Shown here: in pieces, positions 4,489 through 8,284 of the stretch
Numbering within the stretch: the stretch's first letter is position 1
Layout of the letters: the number at the start of each line of letters is the position of its first letter
Source: an uncultured Oscillospiraceae bacterium
Lineage (GTDB): Bacteria > Bacillota > Clostridia > UBA1212 > UBA1255
Assembly: GCA_902462635.1 (NCBI GenBank)
Contig: CABQCN010000041.1
Span: 1 to 8,284, forward strand
Direction: 5' to 3'
Length of the DNA stretch: 8,284 nucleotides
The notes under the pieces: generated by a model
What the model was told of the DNA's origin: nothing
Databases searched by the model: none
The model's input: only the letters and a program-made list of their open reading frames with translations
Translations under genes and position numbers: made by a program

Positions 4489-7407
4489 TCAATTCTTCGC
4501 CGCGATCAGGTTGCCTACGGCGGAACGGAGCGCCGTGAAAAGCTCTTCATCCGCGGCATACTCCCCAAGAGACGTCGTAATTTGTTTAATGATCAGAACG
4601 GAGGTCCCTTCTCCGTACAATTTATCGAGCATCATAAAATACTCATAATCTTCAATCCCATCGCGGACGCATTCCAGACGGAACGAACCCACCGGTTCTT
4701 TCTGGCCGATCGGGAACCCATGGTAAAGAAGCACGCCGTTTCCGTACACGTCATACGGTGTCGTGGAATTGGTTTCCACCTCATGCTTTGCATTCCATCC
4801 CCAATGTCCGGTAGCGCTCCCGTCTGTCGTGTAATTTACCCAATCGTTCACAAGGTAATAAAGAAAACCATCTACATTGTACAGTTTCTGCTGCCAGAAA
4901 AGAATTCTGTATTGAACGGCCTGCGTCTCGATGGTAAGCGTGATTTCCGGATTATTCGGAAATCTTGTTACATACCACCATGCTTCGTCTCCGCCGTTCT
5001 GTTCCGCGGCCATACGATCTATAAATGTTCCGAGATTCTTTTCGATCTTCGAAGAACATCTGTAGGTCAGCTGCGGATTTGCCTTGTACTCTTGATACGT
5101 GTTATAGAAAAACGTATGCGGGCACCACACGGTAACAGCATCCGAAACATACTGGAAGAAATCGACCTCTGAGTTCACATCCAGCGCCGAGTTCAGATGC
5201 ATCGGCACAATCAGCTTATAATCCTCATAATATTTTCGGATAAGAGCCGCATCCGCGTTCACCTTGTCAAGCTGCGTCTTGTTCATCGGCTCATCGACCG
5301 TATAAAAGTAAGCCTTCTTCAGCCAATCCGGATTCTGACTCAGATAATCGTGCGAGATCTTTATTCTTGCTTCCGAAAAAGGCTTACCCCAGCCCGTCGG
5401 ATTAAAAGCAACGACACGGGGATTATTCAGATATTCGTTGATCCCCGACCGTTCACTGTAAGCGTTTGCCAGCTGGCTGTCGTCATTTGTACTGACGATC
5501 TGCGGCAGGTTGTATCCGCAGATACGGTTCTCGAGCAGATAATCGTAATATGCTTTATAGCTTTCGCCGTCATCCCCGTTATACAAAGAAGGATCCGCCG
5601 CATAGATATTGAACCAGCTGATATCGGTAAGCGTCTTGCAGGAGGTTTCTTCCGGGAGCGTGAAATTCCACACATAAGCATATACATTTGCTTTCTTGAT
5701 TTCCCTTCCCGCCGAATCTTTGATAGAAAGAACCGCGGTATATTGGCCCGGCTGCGTATCCATAGCGGAATATACTTTGATCAGGAAAACTTTGCTCGTG
5801 TTTGCCGTAAGGTCAAAAGCGCCTTTCAGGGGCGGGATCGGATCTGCAATCGTGCTTCCCTCGATATCGTCAAAATAATATCCGTAGAACAGATTTGCTT
5901 TGAGTACATGGCCGTCCGCATCTTTAAAATCGGTAAGTTCCGCCGTAAGGTTTTTCCGGTCGGAAGATGCGGAAAGCAGAAATTGGCAAGCCTCAATTTC
6001 ATTTTTTGCCAGTTTCATCTGGTAAGTATACAAACCGGTACCGGTGGTTGTTTCGGCAGCCGTCTTCGTATAGGTGTGATTAAACCATAATTCGATATTC
6101 GAATCCTCGTTCTCCGCCGTAAGCTTCGTATTCGGTACGGCAGGAGCCGGATCTGCCGCATTCAGCAATTCTTCCGCCCTGGCCTGCTCCTCCGGCGTAA
6201 GCCCGTTGTCCACAGATGGGGAGGACTCCTGAATATAGGCAAGAACATCCTCATAGGTCTGGAACATTGCAATAGAAGCAATGGAAACCGACTCGTCGGC
6301 AGCAGCCGCAGTTGCCATAAAGTCAAAACGGAACAGATTGATGTTGCCGCTCCACGTTGCGTTTTTCGTCATATCGAAATAGAGATACTGCCAATCCGGA
6401 TCCACATTATCGAACGCAAAAATTTTGCTGTTGCCTCCGGCAATTCCGGTCTGGCTGCCTGCTGCATAAAACAGCTCAAAGTTCGTATTGGAGCAGCGAT
6501 CGGCTTTGGCCTTGATGACTACGTACTTATAAGTATCGGCACTTGCCGGAGCGAGGCCGTATTTTTGCATATACGCTTTATAATTAAAAGTGATATTCGG
6601 GTCGTTTGAAGCTTTTGTGGTGGTCAGCTTGATTGCGTACCCCACCTCTTCTGCGAACTCGATACTGGCTTTACAGTCGTTTGCGCCGCTCAGTGCAGTC
6701 AAAATATTCGTAGAATCAAAGGTCACATAGGTATTGCTTACAGGACCGTATTGCACCGTATAGGTTACGCTCCCGTGCAACGTGACTTCCGCAGCGCCGA
6801 CCTTTATTGTTTTATCAAGCGCAATTTTCACAGGCTCTCCGGCGTCCGCTGCCGCAGGCAATACGACGCAGGAGGAAAGCAGCAGGAAGCATAAAAGCAG
6901 GGAAAGCATCCGATTGATTTTCTTTTCTTTGATAATTATAATTACCAAAGCAATTCCGGCGGCAATCAATACGGCGGCGAACACAAAGACCGTTCCGGAA
7001 TCCGCCGTATCCGGATGGCCGGGAACCCCGGGTTTCGGACTCGCCGTCGGTACCGACGGATCCTCCGCTTTCGTTTTTACAAAAACGACGCTGTTCGCTT
7101 CCCCGGAGATCGATTCGCCTCTTCCCAGGCGTTCCGTGTAAGACGTTGTTTCTCCGCGGCCGACAGCGTACCCTTCCGGAACCGATATTACAGCGGTAAT
7201 ATCCGAAAGATCGTTGTCCGAGATGTTTTTCAGTGAAATATGAGCCGATATGCTTTCCTCCGCAGAATACGTCTCTTTATCCGTAATCAATGCGGCCGTA
7301 ATTTGTTCGTCCGTCACGGAGCTTTCAGCCCATACGGCTACCGTCATGATGCCTGACAAAAGAAATACCAGACACAGCAAAGAAATAAAAAGTTTTTTTC
7401 GTTTCAT
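4489..7407 (-). CDS. Exported, membrane-anchored glycoside hydrolase family 123/DUF4091-type protein
   Basis: This 972-residue surface protein is probably an exo-acting hexosaminidase-like enzyme; characterised GH123 members are beta-N-acetylgalactosaminidases. Order: signal peptide (1-27); beta-sandwich domain of CARDB/DUF11 style (about 35-112); Pro/Gly-rich linker (115-135); transmembrane helix (about 138-159) followed by KEKK; a second signal-like segment MLSLLLCFLLLSSC (167-180); beta-sandwich carbohydrate-binding-like domain (about 225-392, with WQYLYFDMT and LFRFDF); Ala/Glu/Pro linker (402-425); Ig-like domain before the catalytic region (about 430-585); and the catalytic barrel (about 586-935). 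YFYTVDEP (700-707) supplies the Asp705-Glu706 pair expected for substrate-assisted catalysis, and SFRLECVRDGIEDYEY (908-923) is a DUF4091 hallmark. The ATG at 7407 follows AGGAGGA. It has its own promoter and terminator. The fold is confident; the substrate is inferred. Confidence 0.88.
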   Translation of the reverse strand: MKRKKLFISLLCLVFLLSGIMTVAVWAESSVTDEQITAALITDKETYSAEESISAHISLKNISDNDLSDITAVISVPEGYAVGRGETTSYTERLGRGESISGEANSVVFVKTKAEDPSVPTASPKPGVPGHPDTADSGTVFVFAAVLIAAGIALVIIIIKEKKINRMLSLLLCFLLLSSCVVLPAAADAGEPVKIALDKTIKVGAAEVTLHGSVTYTVQYGPVSNTYVTFDSTNILTALSGANDCKASIEFAEEVGYAIKLTTTKASNDPNITFNYKAYMQKYGLAPASADTYKYVVIKAKADRCSNTNFELFYAAGSQTGIAGGNSKIFAFDNVDPDWQYLYFDMTKNATWSGNINLFRFDFMATAAAADESVSIASIAMFQTYEDVLAYIQESSPSVDNGLTPEEQARAEELLNAADPAPAVPNTKLTAENEDSNIELWFNHTYTKTAAETTTGTGLYTYQMKLAKNEIEACQFLLSASSDRKNLTAELTDFKDADGHVLKANLFYGYYFDDIEGSTIADPIPPLKGAFDLTANTSKVFLIKVYSAMDTQPGQYTAVLSIKDSAGREIKKANVYAYVWNFTLPEETSCKTLTDISWFNIYAADPSLYNGDDGESYKAYYDYLLENRICGYNLPQIVSTNDDSQLANAYSERSGINEYLNNPRVVAFNPTGWGKPFSEARIKISHDYLSQNPDWLKKAYFYTVDEPMNKTQLDKVNADAALIRKYYEDYKLIVPMHLNSALDVNSEVDFFQYVSDAVTVWCPHTFFYNTYQEYKANPQLTYRCSSKIEKNLGTFIDRMAAEQNGGDEAWWYVTRFPNNPEITLTIETQAVQYRILFWQQKLYNVDGFLYYLVNDWVNYTTDGSATGHWGWNAKHEVETNSTTPYDVYGNGVLLYHGFPIGQKEPVGSFRLECVRDGIEDYEYFMMLDKLYGEGTSVLIIKQITTSLGEYAADEELFTALRSAVGNLIAAKN

Positions 7408-7410
7408 ATT

Positions 7411-7418
7411 TTCCTCCT
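7411..7418 (-). promoter_or_regulatory. Ribosome binding site of the GH123-like gene
   Basis: AGGAGGAA on the minus strand is a near-perfect Shine-Dalgarno sequence just upstream of the ATG at 7407. It supports this start over the internal methionine at codon 167, which has no comparable site. Confidence 0.85.
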
Positions 7419-7448
7419 ATAATTTACACGCAATTCTATCTGTTTTGT

Positions 7449-7477
7449 AGTATATCACTTCATTTTTCTTGCGTCAA
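7449..7477 (-). promoter_or_regulatory. Sigma-A type promoter of the GH123-like gene
   Basis: The -35 box TTGACG (7477-7472) and -10 box TATACT (7454-7449) are each one base from consensus and are separated by 17 bp. The start would fall near 7442, giving a leader of about 35 nt that ends in the strong ribosome site. With the terminator just upstream at 7535-7581, this makes the glycosidase gene an independent transcription unit. Confidence 0.85.
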
Positions 7478-7534
7478 CATACATTTTTCATAGGATTGCC
7501 ATATTTCTTCCAATTTCCATGCGCTCCATTACAT

Positions 7535-7581
7535 AAAAAAAATCCCCGGGAATCTGCGCAGCGCCGCAGTCCCCAAGGGAT
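7535..7581 (-). terminator. Strong intrinsic terminator after the FAD-dependent protein gene
   Basis: Two 17-nt arms (7581-7565 and 7558-7542) pair with only a few wobbles or mismatches, and include GGGGA and CTGCG blocks. They close a 6-nt loop and are followed on the minus strand by an uninterrupted run of eight T. It starts 27 nt past the stop codon at 7609 and isolates the flavoprotein gene from the glycosidase promoter. Confidence 0.92.
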
Positions 7582-7608
7582 ATCAATAAAAACGTCTTGT
7601 AAAAATGG

Positions 7609-8284
7609 TTACATCCGCTTGGCGATGTTTCTCGCCACATAGACGCCGCTGGCCGCCGCCTGGGAAAGTCCCCGCGTCACGCCGGCGCCGTCCCCGCAGG
7701 CAAACAGATTTCTGTGCTTTGTCTCCAATTCGCCGGTTAGCTCAATGCGGGAACTGTAAAATTTTACTTCTACGCCGTATAAAAGCGTATCGTAATTCGC
7801 GGTACCCGGCGCGACTTTATCGAGCGCGTAAATCATTTCGATTATATTGTCGAGATGGCGTTTTGGCAATGCGAGGCTCAGATCGCCCGGCGTAGCATTC
7901 AAAGTCGGCTTCGTAAAACTTTTGGACATCCGATGCTCGTTCGTGCGCACGCCCTTGATCAGATCGCCGAAGCGCTGCACGAGGACGCCGCCGCCAAGCA
8001 TATTGGAAAGCGATGCGATGCGTTTTCCATATTGATACGGTTCGTTGAAAGGCTGCGTGAAACGGTTGCTGACAAGCAGCGCGAAATTCGTATTTTCGCT
8101 CCGCAGGCTGGCATCGCTGTAGCTGTGTCCGTTTACGGTGATGATCCCGTCCACATTCTCCGTTACGACGTGACCATAAGGGTTCATGCAGAAGGTCCGC
8201 ACGCTGTCCCCGTACTGTTTCGTGCGATACACGAGTTTTGCCTCATAGACGACGTCCGTAATATGCTCGAAGACCGCTGCCGGA
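7609..8284 (-). CDS. FAD-dependent dehydrogenase-like protein, COG2509 type (partial, N-terminus outside window)
   Basis: The C-terminal 224 residues of a flavoprotein related to the uncharacterised FAD-dependent dehydrogenases of COG2509. The reading frame stays open to the right edge, so the start is outside the window; the GTG at 8232 is an internal valine, not a start. Visible family features are FCMNPYGHVV, TVNGHSY, the HRMSKSFTKPT stretch, and the C-terminal flavin-binding segment NLFACGDGAGVTRGLSQAAA, in which GDGAGVTRG is the usual last FAD-contacting motif of this fold. Whole proteins of the family are about 460-530 residues, so the N-terminal Rossmann dinucleotide site lies beyond 8284. 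The physiological substrate of the family is not established, and nothing in the window ties it to the glycosidase or the purine operon. It ends in TAA followed by a strong terminator. Confidence 0.9.
   Translation of the reverse strand, partial: PAAVFEHITDVVYEAKLVYRTKQYGDSVRTFCMNPYGHVVTENVDGIITVNGHSYSDASLRSENTNFALLVSNRFTQPFNEPYQYGKRIASLSNMLGGGVLVQRFGDLIKGVRTNEHRMSKSFTKPTLNATPGDLSLALPKRHLDNIIEMIYALDKVAPGTANYDTLLYGVEVKFYSSRIELTGELETKHRNLFACGDGAGVTRGLSQAAASGVYVARNIAKRM

Noticed and set aside
4223..4492. 89-codon minus-strand open frame across the xpt upstream region
   Set aside because: It runs through the hairpin terminator and the xpt promoter, overlaps the xpt start in another frame, has no good ribosome site and no recognisable product.
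4333..6090. Long plus-strand open frames (279 and 297 codons) opposite the glycosidase gene
   Set aside because: Both lie antisense to the conserved catalytic region of the GH123-like protein and look like codon-bias shadows.
6907..6909. Internal start at Met167 of the glycosidase, making it two genes
   Set aside because: The frame is continuous from the ATG at 7407, and the upstream sequence of Met167 has only A-rich bases and no Shine-Dalgarno match. I kept one gene and reported the second signal as a finding.
6988..7062. LPXTG-type sorting signal around residues 116-140 of the glycosidase
   Set aside because: The Pro-rich linker, membrane helix and basic tail resemble a sorting signal, but there is no LPXTG motif and the protein continues for more than 800 residues.
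8230..8232. GTG start for the flavoprotein at 8232
   Set aside because: The frame stays open to the window edge with plausible protein sequence upstream, and the remaining chain lacks the N-terminal FAD-binding half, so the gene simply begins outside the window.

Overview
The window looks like chromosome from a low-to-mid GC Firmicute, most likely an anaerobic Clostridia-type gut or host-associated bacterium. The basis is Gram-positive style ribosome binding sites (AGGAGG, GGGAGG), sigma-A type promoters, lipoprotein signals, and the closest recognisable families: Bacillus-type Xpt, YufNOPQ/NupNOPQ-like transporters and COG2509 flavoproteins. No marker gene is present, so a finer placement is not possible. 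Every gene I can support lies on the minus strand, so the biological order runs from high to low coordinates.

Region by region, in transcription order: (1) 8284-7609 is the C-terminal part of an FAD-dependent dehydrogenase-like protein (COG2509 type), cut by the window edge and followed by a strong intrinsic terminator at 7581-7535. (2) 7477-4447 is a self-contained unit: a near-consensus promoter, a 972-residue exported glycoside hydrolase 123/DUF4091-type protein with an unusual double membrane-targeting N-terminal region, and a GC-rich hairpin terminator. (3) 4374-1 is a purine uptake and salvage operon. It has a sigma-A promoter with a perfect 17-bp spacer, a leader with a large inverted repeat, xpt (xanthine phosphoribosyltransferase), a BMP-family substrate-binding lipoprotein, a double-domain ABC ATPase, and a BPD_transp_2-type permease that runs off the left edge. 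A second permease gene would be expected just outside the window.

In the operon, the lipoprotein would bind a nucleoside or purine base at the cell surface. The ATPase and the two permeases would import it. Xpt would then trap xanthine as XMP using PRPP. The genes are tightly packed: a 71-nt gap between xpt and the lipoprotein gene, 13 nt between the lipoprotein and ATPase genes, and an 8-nt overlap between the ATPase and permease genes.

The window is mostly ordinary metabolism; I see no defence system, mobile element, CRISPR array or RNA gene. The most interesting points are the absence of a recognisable purine riboswitch upstream of xpt, where an inverted repeat sits instead; a 19-bp perfect palindrome between xpt and the lipoprotein gene; and the glycosidase that carries a signal peptide, an extracellular domain and a transmembrane helix, followed by a second, lipoprotein-like signal sequence in the middle of the chain.
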